Positions 22,140 to 34,679 are shown, counted from the stretch's first letter. The stretch: DNA of 64,000 nucleotides from Stomorhina lunata (GCA_933228675.1 OW121741.1:119581564-119645563); one strand, 5' to 3'. Notes: generated by a model from the letters alone, not told the origin. Program-made: numbers and translations.

Positions 22140-24290
22140 AACAAATGAGAAATTTTTGAAATTTTTTTTTTAAATAAGAAATTTTTGAAAAATTTCTTAT
22201 AAAAATAATAAATTTTTGAAAAATTTCTCATAAAAATAATAAATTTTTGAAAAATTTCTTATAAAAATAATAAATTTTTGAAAAATTTCTCATAAAAATA
22301 ATAAATTTTTGAAAAATTTCTTATAAAAATAAGAAATTTTTGAAAAATTTCGTATAAAAATAAGAATTTTTTAAAAAATTTCATACAAATATGAGAAATT
22401 TTTGAAAAATAAGAGATAAGAAATTTCTGAAAAATTTCTTATAAAAAAAAAGAAATTTTTGAAAAATTTCCTATAAAAATAAGAAATTTTTGAAAAATTT
22501 CCTATAAAAATAAGAAATTTTTGAAAAATTTCTTATAAAAATAAGAAATTTTTGAAAAATTTCCTATAAAAATAAGAAATTTTTGAAAAATTTCCTATAA
22601 AAATAAGAAATTTTTGAAAAATTTCCTATAAAAATAAGAAATTTTTGAAAAATTTCCTATAAAAATAAGAAATTTTTAAAAAATTTCCTATAAAAATAAG
22701 AATTTTTTGAAAAATTTCCTATAAAAATAAGAAATTTTTGAAAAACTTCCTATAAAAATAAAAATTTTTTGAAAAATTTCCAATAAAAGTAAGACATTTA
22801 AAAAAAATCCTATAAAAATAAGAAATCTTTGAAAAAATTTCCTATAAAAATAAAAAAATTTTGAAAAATTTCCTACAAAAATAAGAAAATTTTGAAAAAT
22901 TTCCTATAAAAATAGGATAACTTTGAAAAATTTCCTATAGAAATAGGATAATTTTTGAAAAAATTTCTATGAAAATAAGAAACTTTTGAAAAATTTCTAT
23001 GAAAATAAGAAAATTTTGAAAAATTTCCTATAAAAATAAGAAATTTTTGAAAAATTTTCTATAAAAATACGAAATTTTTGAAAAATTTACTATAAAAATA
23101 AGAAATTTTGGAAAAGTTTCCTATAAAAATAAAAAATTTTCGAAAAATTCCTATAAAAATAAAAAATTTGTGAAAAATTTCCTAAGAAAGAAACTTCAAA
23201 AAAATTTCCCATAGAAATAAGAATTTTTTGAAAAAAAAATTTATAAAAATAAGAAATTCAGGAAAAATTTCCTATAAGAACACGAATCTTTTGAAAATTT
23301 TCCTTTAAAAATAAGAAATTTTTGAAAAATATCCTATAAAAATAAGAAATTTTTGAAAAATTTCCTATAAATATAAGAAACTTTTGGAATTTTTTTTTTT
23401 GATTTTTCATATAAAAATATAAAATTTTTAAAAATTTTTTATAAGAATAAGAAATTTTTAAAAATTTTCTATAAAAATAAAAAAAATGAAAAATTTTATA
23501 TAAATTTTAATATCAGAAATTTAAAAAAAAAAATTTCGTATAAAAAAAGAAGTTTTTGAAAATTTCATATAAAAACAAGAAATTTTTGAATATTTCCTAT
23601 AAGAATAAGAAATTTTCAAAATTTCCTATAAAAATAAAAAAAGTTTAAAAATTTGCTATAAAAATAAGGAATTTCAGAAAAATTTCTCATACAAATGAGA
23701 CTTGTTTGAAAATTTTTTTATAAAAAAAAAGAAATTTTTGAAAAAAATCTTGTAAATATAAGACATTTTTGAACAATTTCCTATCAAAAAAACAATTTTG
23801 AAAAATTTCCTAAAAAAAAAATTGTAAACCTAGTAAAAACAAGAAACTTTTGAAAATTGTTTTATAAAAAGAAAAGAAATTTCTCAAAAAGTTTCTATAA
23901 AAATAAGAAACATTTGAAAACTTTCGTATAAAAATAATAAATTTTTAAAAAATTTCCTATAAAAATAAGATGTTTTTGAAAAATTTCCTATAAAAATAAG
24001 AAATTTTTGCAAAATTCCCTATAAGAATACGAAACTTTTGAAAAATTGCCTTTAAAAATAAGAAACTTTTGGAAAAATTTTCTATAAAAATAGGAAATTT
24101 TTGAACAATATCCTATAAAATTAAGAAATTTTTGAATAATTTCCTATAAAAATAGGAAAATTTTTGAAAAATTTCTATAAAAATAAGATTTTTTTAAATT
24201 GCCTTAAAAATAAGAAATTTTTGAAAAATTTCTTATTAAAAATGTTTCTTAAGAATTCCTTAAATAATGTGAAAATATTTAATAATTTCC
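22140..24290 (+). repeat. 31 bp minisatellite array, plus orientation (about 69 units)
   Basis: The unit joins AAATTTTTGAAAAATTT (a near-palindrome) to CCTATAAAAATAAG. The centre (22450-22760) is well conserved and the edges are degenerate, the usual sign of homogenisation from the middle. It is the plus-orientation partner of the array at 25.5 kb. Confidence 0.93.
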
Positions 24291-25525
24291 CGTAATATAA
24301 AGAAATTTTAGATGGAAATTTTGGTTGCCCCAAATTTGTGTGAACTTTGTTATACTTTTAATAGGTTTTTTTTTATTACCCTAGTTATTTTTTTCTATAG
24401 TCCGAGCCACGAGTTGTTATCCATCAAAAGTTTATGTATTTGTTATTTTATGCATCAATGAATTTTTGTTCTGCTTGCTAAAATATCTATGAAACACCAT
24501 CATCAATGCCAGGACAACATTAATCCTTTTTTTTTTAATTTTGTTATTTTCTATTTGATCCTTTTTTTATTTGACTCCCTACGTCTCGTTCTCTATTAAA
24601 TGGTCAATTTGCTTAAAAGGTTAAATAACAATAACAAACAAAATGAAAGCATTTTCTTCTTTTAGCTTTTTACTGTTTTTTGGAAAAGAAGGACTTTCTG
24701 CCAAAAAAGGACATAAAGGTGTTTAAAAAAGCATACGGCAAAAAAGGTTATATTTCTGTTTTGCTTAAGTTTTGAAGTATTAAAATTAAATTAAATGTTT
24801 TTAAAGGGTTTAAAGTGTTAAATTAAAACCATATTATTTTCATTATTTTCGTTGCTGCTGTTCTCTCTGCCAGAGATTATTAAAATATTAAGCTTTGAAC
24901 ATAAATAAAAAGGGGAAGTATTTAATTGTTTTAATTTCAATTTAAGGTCAACAATGTTTGAGACCTTTTTTTTTGGAGGTGAAAAATTAAAAGTACTTTT
25001 TGTTGAAAGTTTAAATTTTTTTTAGACATGAGTTAATTAAAATATAAATAGTCTTTAATTCATAAAATAATGTAATCCTATTGTTGGTGTTCGTGGAAAA
25101 AGGGTATTTAAAATAAAGGAGTTTTTAATTGGGCAGCAGGAAGTCTAATTTAATAGCTGAAAAATTAAATAGTCTTAGGAATTCTTTATTGCAAGTAAAT
25201 GAACCTATTTAAACATAAAGCTTTTCATGCCTATTTTTGACTGTACACGCTTTTGTCTTCATTGACGGATATTTCTCATAAATTGATTAATAAATTTGAA
25301 ATTTAATTTTTCCCTATAATGTCAGGGTGTCAGCTATAATAATACAATATTGATAAGAATTTTCCTGCAAATTTGTTTTATGTCAATCACTCTATTGAGT
25401 ACATGAAAAACAAACATCTATCGAAATACCAAAAGTTAAACACATGCAATTTATCTACATATCTTAGACCGGCTAGATCAAGAAACAAATGAAGATTTGT
25501 CCTTTTCATCAAACCATAATAAATA
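24291..25525. other. Unique spacer between oppositely oriented arrays, no gene seen
   Basis: About 1.2 kb of AT-rich DNA without supported gene content. It would form the loop if the two flanking arrays paired. Confidence 0.5.
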
Positions 25526-27168
25526 AAATTTTTCAAAAAATTCTTCTTTTTATAGGAAATTTTCAAAGCTTTCTTATTTAAATAGGAAGTTTTTAAAAAA
25601 ATTTATTATTCTTTAAAGAAAAATTTTCAAAGTTTCTTATTTTTGTAGAAAATTTTTTAAAAATTTCTTATTTTATAGCAAATTTTTTAAAAATTTGTTT
25701 TTATAGGAAATTTTTCTAAAATTTCTTATTTTTATACGAAACTTTTTAAAAATTTGTTATTTTAATAGGAAATTTTTCAAAAATTCCTTTTTTTTCTTTT
25801 AGGAAATTCTTTAAAAATTTTGAAAATTTTTTTTTAGGAAATTTTTCAAAAATTTCATATTTTTATAGGAAAGTTTTCAAAAATGTCTTATTTTTATAGA
25901 CAATTTTTCTAAAATTTCTTATTTTTATACGAAACTTTTTATAAATTTGTTGCTTTTATAGGAAATTTTTCAAAAATTCCTTTTTTTTTGGAAATTCTTT
26001 AAAAATTTCCTATTTTTATAAGAAATTTTTCTAAATTTTCTTATTTTTATAGGAAATTTTTCAAAAACTTTCTTATTTTTATAGGAAATTTTTCAAAAAT
26101 TTATTATTTTTATAGTAAGTTTTAAAAAAATTTATTATTTTTATAAAAAAAAAGGTTTCTTATTTAAAAAAAAAAAATCTAATTTTTACAGGAAATTTTT
26201 CAAAAATTTATTTTATTTATAGGAAGCTTTTCAAAAATTTCGGATTTGTATACGAAATTTTTCAAAAATTTTCTTAATTTTATATAAAATTTTTCAAAAA
26301 TTTCTTATTTTTATAGGAAAATTTTCAACTTTTTTTTAAGTTTTCAAATTAATGGATATTTTTTTAAAAACTTTTCATTTTAATGAAATTTTTTAGAAAT
26401 TCTTAGTTCTATGAAAAAATGTCTTTCTTTGTAGAAAATTTATAAAAAGTGTCTTATTTTTTAGGAAATTTTTAAAAAATTTCTTATTTTTATAGAAAAT
26501 TTTTCTAAAATTTCTTATTTTTATAGAAAATTTTTCTAAATTTTTTTATTTTTATAGGAAATTTTTTAAAAATCTCTTATTCTTAGGAAATTTTTCAAAA
26601 GTTTCTTATTTTTTATAGGCAATTTTTCGAAAATTTCTTATTCTTATAGAAAATTTTTAAAAAATTCTTTATTTTTATAGGAAATTTTTCAAAATTTTCT
26701 TATTTCCATAAGAAATTTTTCAAAAATTTCTTAGTTTTATGTGAAATTTTTTCAAACATTTCTTATTTTTATTTTAAAATTTTCAAAAATTTTATATTTT
26801 TATATGAATTTTTTATAGGAAATTTTTAAAAAGTTCTTATTTTTATAGAAAATTTAAAAATTTTTCCTTGAAAAGATTTCAAATTAATTTTATGTAAAAT
26901 TTTTCAAAAACTTCTTCATTTTTAAGAAATTTTTTTTTGAAATTTCTTGTTTTTATGGAAAATTTTCTTATTTTTATAGAAAATTTATCAAAAAAAAAAA
27001 AAAATTTTAAGATTTCTCATTTTTAAGTTTTTAAGAAAATTTAAAAAATTTCAGTTTTTTTTTAATTTCTTATTTTTATAAGTGATTTTTCAAAAATATC
27101 TTATTAAAATAATTTTTTTTCAAAAACTTCTTATATTTATGGGAAATTTATCAAAAATCTCTTATATA
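25526..27168 (-). repeat. 31 bp minisatellite array, minus orientation, degenerate
   Basis: Units read CTTATTTTTATAGGAAATTT followed by TTCAAAAATTT, the reverse complement of the 22.1-24.3 kb unit. Units are strongly diverged with many indels. Confidence 0.9.
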
Positions 27169-27868
27169 CATATGGGATTGGGCTCACCTCTTTTAAATGA
27201 AATCTGCATGCGCCTAAAAAATTCTACAAAATAAATTAATTTCTCATAAATAAAAATTCCAAGCTAACATACGACATACCATAAAATCATTTCATGCTAC
27301 ATCATTTCGTTTTAATAAAAAATATTTAACAATATTTTTTCTTTATAATGTTACGTGTAAAAATGAACTAAAAAAATCTGAAACGTTTGTAAACAAATTG
27401 CTATGTATGAGCTAAACTTTAGACAAAAGTATGCAAAGATCCGAACATTTACATGACGGACTCCACCTCCCTAAAAGCAGGCAACACGAAAACGAGTTCA
27501 GGCATGTGGTATTTCAGCCAGAGTAAATGTTTCATATAATAATATTTGCATTACCTTATGTTGCATAAAAATCGTGAAATAATCATGTAGATTTATGTTA
27601 ACCCCAGTTTGTAGCAATAGATCTATATAAATATTTTCACATAAAGGGAGGGATGTTGCTACCACCTACTGCGTAAAATGCAGTTGTTGGGTTGAAATAG
27701 CAAAAGCAGAAATGAATAGAAATTTAATAGCTAAAAAAAGTTAAGAAATTTTTGCCAAATTTGCTACTAAAGTGAAAAATTCTTCAAAAATTTGCTCTAA
27801 AAAATATATTTTAGGATATTTCTCCAAAAAATTTTTTTTGAAAATTTAGCAACAAATTTTTTTTTTTT
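27169..27868. other. Non-coding stretch, no gene seen
   Basis: A mildly GC-richer patch at about 27430-27680 (GACGGACTCCACCTCCC, GGGAGGGATGTTGCTACCAC) without an open frame. Its nature is unknown. Confidence 0.45.
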
Positions 27869-29664
27869 AATTTTCTATAAATTTTAAAAAACTTCCTATA
27901 AAAATAAGAAATTTTTAAAATATTTTCTATAAAAATAAAAAATTTTTAAAAAATTTCTTATAAAACAAGAAATTTTTTAAAAATTTCCCATAAAAATTAG
28001 AAATTTTTAAAAAAAATTCCAAAAAACAAAGAAATTTTTGAAACATTTCTTATAAAATAGGAAATTTTTGAAAAATTTTCTATAAAAATAATAAGAAATT
28101 TTTTAAATATTTCTTATAAAAATAAGAAATTTTTGAAAAAGTTCATTTAATAATATGAAATTTTTTAAAAATGTCCTATAAAAATAAGAAATTTTTGGAA
28201 TAATTTTCTCTAAAAATATGAAATATTTAAAATCTTTTCCTATAAAAATATTTTAAAAATGAGACATTTTTTAAAAATTTCCAATAAAAGTAAGAAATTT
28301 TTGAAAAATTTCCTATAAAAATAAGAAATTTTTGAAAAATTTCCTATAAAAATAAGAAATTTTTGAAAAATTTCCTATAAAAATAAGAAATTTTTGAAAA
28401 ATTTCCTCTAAAAATAAGAAATTTTTGAAAAATTTCCTATAAAATTAGAAATTTTTGAAAAATTTCCTTTAAAAATAAGAAATTTTTGAAAAATTTCCTA
28501 TAAAAATAAGAAATTTTTTAAAAATGTTCCTATAAAAATAAGAAATTTTTGAAAAATTTTCCTAAAAAAAATAAGAAATTTTTGAAAAATTTCCTATAAA
28601 AATAAGAAATTTTTTAAAAATTTCCTATAAAAATAAACAATTTTTTAAAAATTTTCTATAAAAATAAGAAATTTTTTAAAATTTTCATATAAAAATAATA
28701 AATTTTTGAAAGAATTCCTATAAAAATAAGAAATTAAAAAAAAAAAATTCTTATAAAAATAAGATATGTTTGAAAAATTTCCTATAAAAGTAAGAAATAT
28801 TTAAAAAATTTCCTATAAAAATAAGAAATTTTGAAAAATCTCCTATAAAAATAACATTTTTTTTTTAATTTTCTATAAAAATAAAAATGTTTTGAATGAA
28901 TTTCTATAAAAATAAGAAATTTTTAAAAAACTTTTTATAAAAATAAGAAACGTTTGAAAACTTTCCTATAAAAATAAGAAATGTTTTGAAAAATTTCTTA
29001 TAAGAATAAGAAATTTTTGAAAAATTTCCTTTAAAAAAAGAAATATTTGAAAATTTTCCTATAAAAATAAGAAATTTTTTAAAAATTTACCATGAAATAA
29101 AAGATTTTTGAAAAATTTCTTATAAAAAGAAAAAATTTTGAAAAATTTTTGTTTAAATTTTAGAAAAATTTCCTTTAAAAATATAAAATTTTTGAAAAAT
29201 TTCCTATAAAAATAAAAAAAATTTTTCTATAAAAAATAAAATTTTAGAAAAATTTCCTATAAAAATTAAAATTTTACAAAAATTTCCTATAAAAATAAGA
29301 AATTTTAGAAAAGTTTCCTTAAAAATAAGAAATTTTAGAAAAATTTCCTAAAAAAAATAAGAAATTGTAGAAAAATTTCCCATAAAAATAAGAAATTTTT
29401 GTGAAAAATTTCCTATAAAATTAAGAAGTTTTGTGAAAAATTCCGTATAAAATTAAGAAGTTTTGTAAAAAATTTCCTATAAAATTGGGAAATTTTTGAA
29501 AAGTAAAAAATTTTTGAAAAATTTCCTATAAAAATACGAAATTTTTGACTTTGTCTATAAAATAAAAGAAATTTCAAAAATTTTCTATAAAAATATGAAT
29601 TGTTTAAAAAAAATTCTCTGTAATAGAAATTTTTCAAAAATGTTCTTAACATAAAGAAATTTTG
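27869..29664 (+). repeat. 31 bp minisatellite array, plus orientation (about 57 units)
   Basis: Same unit as the 22.1 kb array. The most uniform block is 28280-28500 and both ends are degenerate. Confidence 0.92.
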
Positions 29665-30455
29665 CTTTTTTTGCCGGCTTGTGTGATGTTGCATGTATGC
29701 AACAATGGTGATAAACGGGTTAAACTATCATAACACAGAAAAAGTATAAAGCTTGTCTCCAGCCCTATCCACCTTTCGCATAATTACAAAGTGTTTACGT
29801 TACATTTTCGCATAGAACAACATTCACAAAATTTACTATTATTTTATGGAAATGCTAGTAAAACTCAAACTCAGATGGAAAATATACAATATAATATTTT
29901 AATATAATATTTAATATTATTTTATAATTTAAATAAAACCACTACAAGTATATAATTACAAAAAAAAACTCTTTTATATTATAAACGAGTATTTGCAAAT
30001 ATTGATATTTTTAATGCTTTACTATAATTATTTATCGTAAGCTAATTACTATTTTTCTGTGTATCATATAGAGATTTTTGTATAATATTATAGAATTGAA
30101 TATGTAAAATATTGTAAATTTACAAGTTATTAAAAATTTACAGAAAAAAGAAATTCTTTTTTTTTTGAAAATTAAAAGAGATAATTTAAATGCTTGTGGT
30201 TTATAGAAATTTTTTGGGTAATAATATTTAGATATTTTAATAGTAATAACTAGTTTAATTACCTATAATAATATGATTTAAAAATGTGAAATTTAACAGA
30301 TGTTAATGACTAAAATATGAAAAGAAGATTAACGAAATTTAGTTTGTGATAGAACAAATTCAACTACAATTGAAAATTTAAATATTTTATCATATTTTGG
30401 CAGAAAGCTTTAATATGTGCAAATATAATTAGAGGAATTTTCGTAAAAATAAATT
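29665..30455. other. Non-coding stretch with one short palindrome
   Basis: No gene seen. TGTTGCAT-GT-ATGCAACA at 29687-29704 is an exact 8 bp inverted repeat with a 2 bp spacer. Confidence 0.5.
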
Positions 30456-30665
30456 GAAATTTTATTTTATAGGTAATTTAAAAAAAAAATGATTTTTATA
30501 GGAAATGTTTCAAAAATTCCTTATTTTAATAGAAAATTTTTCAACAAATTTTTATTGTCAAAGTAAATTTTTCAAAAGTTTCCTATATTTAATTTTATAG
30601 AAATTTTTTAAAATTGTTTTATTTATATAGAAAACTTTTTATAAGTTTCTAATTTTTAAGAGTTT
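30456..30665 (-). repeat. Short, degenerate minus-orientation minisatellite
   Basis: Six or seven diverged units (TTTTATAGGAAATGTTTCAA and similar) opposite in orientation to the neighbouring arrays. Confidence 0.7.
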
Positions 30666-31224
30666 TGTAAATCAATAAATTTATGTAAACCCTTTGCAAA
30701 GCACATTTACATATGATGCATCATAAGTGATAAGTATAAAAACGTTGCCTACTTTTAGGCATTTTTATAATTTTGTATTAGTTTGTTAAAGTTATATGTA
30801 ATTAAATAGTTTACCTTAAAACAATATGTTCTAAATAAACATATAAATTTAAATCTGTTTATCATTTACCTGAAAATAAATACAAAAAAAAACACTAAAT
30901 TAATTCATGAATATATTATTTGGTAATAGATTTTACAATTTTAAAATTTAATATGAAATATTTAAATTCAAACACGTCGCGATAAAATAAATTTAATAAA
31001 TGCACATAAAAAATTAATAAAGAGACACTAAACAAATATTATTCGTTTAAAAATTTGCAACAAAATTTAATAAAATTTTAAATTCTAATATTAAAATAGA
31101 AATGCAAATAATTTGTGATATAATTGACCTGTTCGTTTAAAGTAAATTAAACAAAAAGTTCGATGAAAAATTGAAAATTGAAAAATATTTAACAATTGAA
31201 AAAAGTGTAAAAAACTAGATTTAA
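30666..31224. other. Non-coding stretch, no gene seen
   Basis: Very AT-rich unique-looking sequence with no supported feature. Confidence 0.5.
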
Positions 31225-31564
31225 AACACAAATGTTTGAAAAATTTCCAATAATAAAGAAATTTTTTAAAAGTGTCCTATAAAAAAAAAGAAAATTTCGA
31301 AAAATTTCCTACATATATAAGAAATCTTTGAAAAATTTCTTATAAAAATAGAACAATTCTGAAAAAATTCCTATAAAAAATAAAAAATTTCCTACTAAAA
31401 TTATAAATTTTTGAAAAATTTCCTTAAAAATAAGGAATTTTAGAAAAATTTCCTTAAAAATACAAAAAAGAGAAATTTTTAAGAAATAACGTTTGAAAAG
31501 CAGAAGTAAAATGTGTATAAGAACACGATATTTTTTAAAAATGTTTCATACAAATAGGAAATTT
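31225..31564 (+). repeat. 31 bp minisatellite array, left flank of the retrozyme insertion
   Basis: About ten diverged plus-orientation units. The last bases, CAAATAGGAAATTT (31551-31564), are repeated at 35346-35359, where the array resumes. Confidence 0.85.
31551..31564 (+). repeat. Left copy of the 14 bp direct repeat flanking the retrozyme block
   Basis: CAAATAGGAAATTT here and at 35346-35359. Removing one copy plus everything between restores a continuous minisatellite (..CATA-CAAATAGGAAATTT-TTGAAAA..), as expected for a target-site duplication. The edges may be off by one or two bases because the unit itself contains AAATTT. Confidence 0.75.
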
Positions 31565-31574
31565 ATGTTGATGG

Positions 31575-31587
31575 TCGTGGGTTCGAG
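31575..31587 (+). promoter_or_regulatory. B-box-like RNA polymerase III promoter element (first unit; repeated in each)
   Basis: GTGGGTTCGAGTC contains GGTTCGA, the core of the tRNA-type B box (GGTTCGANNCC). About 35 bp upstream in internal units lies TAGTTGAACCAG, which fits 8 of 10 defined positions of the A-box consensus. Both are on the strand opposite to the ribozyme, so a pol III start here would make the antisense of the hammerhead. A functional role is therefore uncertain, and the match may be a relic of a tRNA-derived head. Confidence 0.35.
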
Positions 31588-31686
31588 TCGGGCTCAGGTT
31601 CATGTCATAAATTATTTTTTTTTTTTTTTTTTAATTTATGATTTTTAAATTAGATGAATAAATTTTAGGAATACTGAAAAAACTAT

Positions 31687-31755
31687 GTGACACTTAGCAG
31701 TGTGGAATGCTGCATTTTCTGTCCCGCTACGGACTTCATCAGCACACTGTGTCAC
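31687..31755 (-). ncRNA. Hammerhead self-cleaving ribozyme, unit 1
   Basis: Read on the minus strand. Helix I has an outer part, GTGACAC with GTGTCAC, and an inner part, AGTGTG with CACACT, with a 5 nt bulge on the 3' side. The core is CTGATGA, then helix II GTCC/GGAC closed by a GTAGCG loop, then GAAA. Helix III is only AATG/CATT with loop CAG. The cleavage triplet is TTC, so the predicted cut on the minus strand lies between plus positions 31705 and 31704. All invariant core bases are present. One oddity is an A.A apposition at the base of helix II where most natural hammerheads have G-C. The open helix I makes it topologically type I, the form found in retrozymes and Penelope-like elements. 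Confidence 0.9.
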
Positions 31756-32187
31756 CAACTGTTAGATGCCAGTAGTTAAGATCATCTATTTAACTGAATT
31801 CTTAAGCGAAATTGAAAACGAGAATTATGTTAACACTCATTTCTATTTCACCTATGACCATATGATCGATTCAGTTAGACGAACTTATCCACCATAGTTT
31901 TTTCCTTTATGTTTTGTATCCCTATCCTTTATTAATCTACATTTACTTTGTACTTTAACCAACTGTCAGCTGGTAATGAAGACAAAGATTTTTGTTTTGA
32001 CAAGTTTTGTTTTATTCTTTTACGTTAATGCAAATTTTGAATTTAGTATCAACTTGAAAGAGTTAATGAAAACATGTAAATCGCGGTGCCCATGCAATTT
32101 AATTGAAAGAAATTATTTTTAGTTGAACCAGAAATTTATGTTGATGGTCGTGGGTTCGAGTCGGGCTCAGGTTCATGTCATAAATTA

Positions 32188-32218
<31 letters not shown>

Positions 32219-32266
32219 TGATTTTTAAATTAGATGAATAAATTTTAGGAATACTGAAAAAACTAT

Positions 32267-32335
32267 GTGACACTTAGCAGTGTGGAATGCTGCATTTTCT
32301 GTCCCGCTACGGACTTCATCAGCACACTGTGTCAC
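32267..32335 (-). ncRNA. Hammerhead self-cleaving ribozyme, unit 2
   Basis: Sequence identical to the ribozyme of unit 1 over the 69 nt of core and helices. Cleavage in both would release a linear RNA of about 580 nt with the ends needed for circularisation. Confidence 0.9.
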
Positions 32336-32765
32336 CAACTGTTAGATGCCAGTAGTTAAGATCATCTATTTAACTGAATTCTTAAGCGAAATTGAAAACG
32401 AGAATTATGTTAACACTCATTTCTATTTCACCTATGACCATATGATCGATTCAGTTAGACGAACTTATCCACCATAGTTTTTTCCTTTATGTTTTGTATC
32501 CCTATCCTTTATTAATCTACATTTACTTTGTACTTTAACCAACTGTCAGCTGGTAATGAAGACAAAGATTTTTGTTTTGACAAGTTTTGTTTTATTCTTT
32601 TACGTTAATGCAAATTTTGAATTTAGTATCAACTTGAAAGAGTTAATGAAAACATGTAAATCGCGGTGCCCATGCAATTTAATTGAAAGAAATTATTTTT
32701 AGTTGAACCAGAAATTTATGTTGATGGTCGTGGGTTCGAGTCGGGCTCAGGTTCATGTCATAAAT

Positions 32766-32803
<38 letters not shown>

Positions 32804-32851
32804 TGATTTTTAAATTAGATGAATAAATTTTAGGAATACTGAAAAAACTAT

Positions 32852-32920
32852 GTGACACTTAGCAGTGTGGAATGCTGCATTTTCTGTCCCGCTACGGACT
32901 TCATCAGCACACTGTGTCAC
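32852..32920 (-). ncRNA. Hammerhead self-cleaving ribozyme, unit 3
   Basis: Same 69 nt with intact CTGATGA, GAAA, TTC triplet and both parts of helix I. Confidence 0.9.
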
Positions 32921-33350
32921 CAACTGTTAGATGCCAGTAGTTAAGATCATCTATTTAACTGAATTCTTAAGCGAAATTGAAAACGAGAATTATGTTAACA
33001 CTCATTTCTATTTCACCTATGACCATATGATCGATTCAGTTAGACGAACTTATCCACCATAGTTTTTTCCTTTATGTTTTGTATCCCTATCCTTTATTAA
33101 TCTACATTTACTTTGTACTTTAACCAACTGTCAGCTGGTAATGAAGACAAAGATTTTTGTTTTGACAAGTTTTGTTTTATTCTTTTACGTTAATGCAAAT
33201 TTTGAATTTAGTATCAACTTGAAAGAGTTAATGAAAACATGTAAATCGCGGTGCCCATGCAATTTAATTGAAAGAAATTATTTTTAGTTGAACCAGAAAT
33301 TTATGTTGATGGTCGTGGGTTCGAGTCGGGCTCAGGTTCATGTCATAAAT

Positions 33351-33387
<37 letters not shown>

Positions 33388-33435
33388 TGATTTTTAAATT
33401 AGATGAATAAATTTTAGGAATACTGAAAAAACTAT

Positions 33436-33504
33436 GTGACACTTAGCAGTGTGGAATGCTGCATTTTCTGTCCCGCTACGGACTTCATCAGCACACTGTG
33501 TCAC
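33436..33504 (-). ncRNA. Hammerhead self-cleaving ribozyme, unit 4
   Basis: Same 69 nt, no change seen. Confidence 0.9.
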
Positions 33505-33934
33505 CAACTGTTAGATGCCAGTAGTTAAGATCATCTATTTAACTGAATTCTTAAGCGAAATTGAAAACGAGAATTATGTTAACACTCATTTCTATTTCAC
33601 CTATGACCATATGATCGATTCAGTTAGACGAACTTATCCACCATAGTTTTTTCCTTTATGTTTTGTATCCCTATCCTTTATTAATCTACATTTACTTTGT
33701 ACTTTAACCAACTGTCAGCTGGTAATGAAGACAAAGATTTTTGTTTTGACAAGTTTTGTTTTATTCTTTTACGTTAATGCAAATTTTGAATTTAGTATCA
33801 ACTTGAAAGAGTTAATGAAAACATGTAAATCGCGGTGCCCATGCAATTTAATTGAAAGAAATTATTTTTAGTTGAACCAGAAATTTATGTTGATGGTCGT
33901 GGGTTCGAGTCGGGCTCAGGTTCATGTCATAAAT

Positions 33935-33975
<41 letters not shown>

Positions 33976-34023
33976 TGATTTTTAAATTAGATGAATAAAT
34001 TTTAGGAATACTGAAAAAACTAT

Positions 34024-34076
34024 GTGACACTTAGCAGTGTGGAATGCTGCATTTTCTGTCCCGCTACGGACTTCAT
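34024..34076 (-). pseudogene. Truncated hammerhead ribozyme, unit 5
   Basis: The unit breaks off at the inversion junction. On the minus strand the core retains ATGA, helix II, GAAA, helix III, the TTC triplet and the 3' strand of helix I. The CTG of CTGATGA and the whole 5' strand of helix I are lost, so it cannot cleave in cis. The break falls at a TTCAT word shared with the unit head (..GGTTCATGTCATAAA). Confidence 0.85.
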
Positions 34077-34100
34077 GTCATAAAATAATTTATGACATGA
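34072..34100. repeat. Inversion junction with near-perfect palindrome
   Basis: TTCATGTCATAAA is followed at once by ATAATTTATGACATGAA, the reverse complement. The homopolymer normally found here is gone. The structure reads as two template switches: one at a 5 bp TTCAT microhomology, then a snap-back at the CATAAATTA/TAATTTATG inverted pair. Confidence 0.8.
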
Positions 34101-34517
34101 ACCTGAGCCCGACTCGAACCCACGACCATCAACATAAATTTCTGGTTCAACTAAAAATAATTTCTTTCAATTAAATTGCATGGGCACCGCGATTTACATG
34201 TTTTCATTAACTCTTTCAAGTTGATACTAAATTCAAAATTTGCATTAACGTAAAAGAATAAAACAAAACTTGTCAAAACAAAAATCTTTGTCTTCATTAC
34301 CAGCTGACAGTTGGTTAAAGTACAAAGTAAATGTAGATTAATAAAGGATAGGGATACAAAACATAAAGAAAAAAACTATGGTGGATAAGTTCGTCTAACT
34401 GAATCGATCATATGGTCATAGGTGAAATAGAAATGAGTGTTAACATAATTCTCGTTTTCAATTTCGCTTAAGAATTCAGTTAAATAGATGATCTTAACTA
34501 CTGGCATCTAACAGTTG

Positions 34518-34586
34518 GTGACACAGTTTGCTGATGAAGTCCGTAGCGGGACAGAAAATGCAGCATTCCACACTGCTAAGTGTCAC
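34518..34586 (+). ncRNA. Hammerhead ribozyme, inverted unit 6 (one helix I mismatch)
   Basis: Same fold on the plus strand, but AGTTTG replaces AGTGTG and so places one mismatch in the inner part of helix I. The core and cleavage triplet are intact. The predicted cut is between 34568 and 34569. Confidence 0.85.
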
Positions 34587-34634
34587 ATAGTTTTTTCAGT
34601 ATTCCTAAAATTTATTCATCTAATTTAAAAATCA

Positions 34635-34679
<45 letters not shown>

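Noticed and set aside
29687..29704. Short palindromes TGTTGCAT..ATGCAACA here and at 59569-59589 as regulatory sites
   Set aside because: Exact and similar to each other, but short palindromes of this kind occur often in AT-rich fly DNA and nothing adjacent supports a function.
31575..31600. tRNA gene suggested by GGGTTCGAGTC
   Set aside because: No acceptor stem, D arm or anticodon arm can be folded around it, and it is repeated inside a mobile unit.
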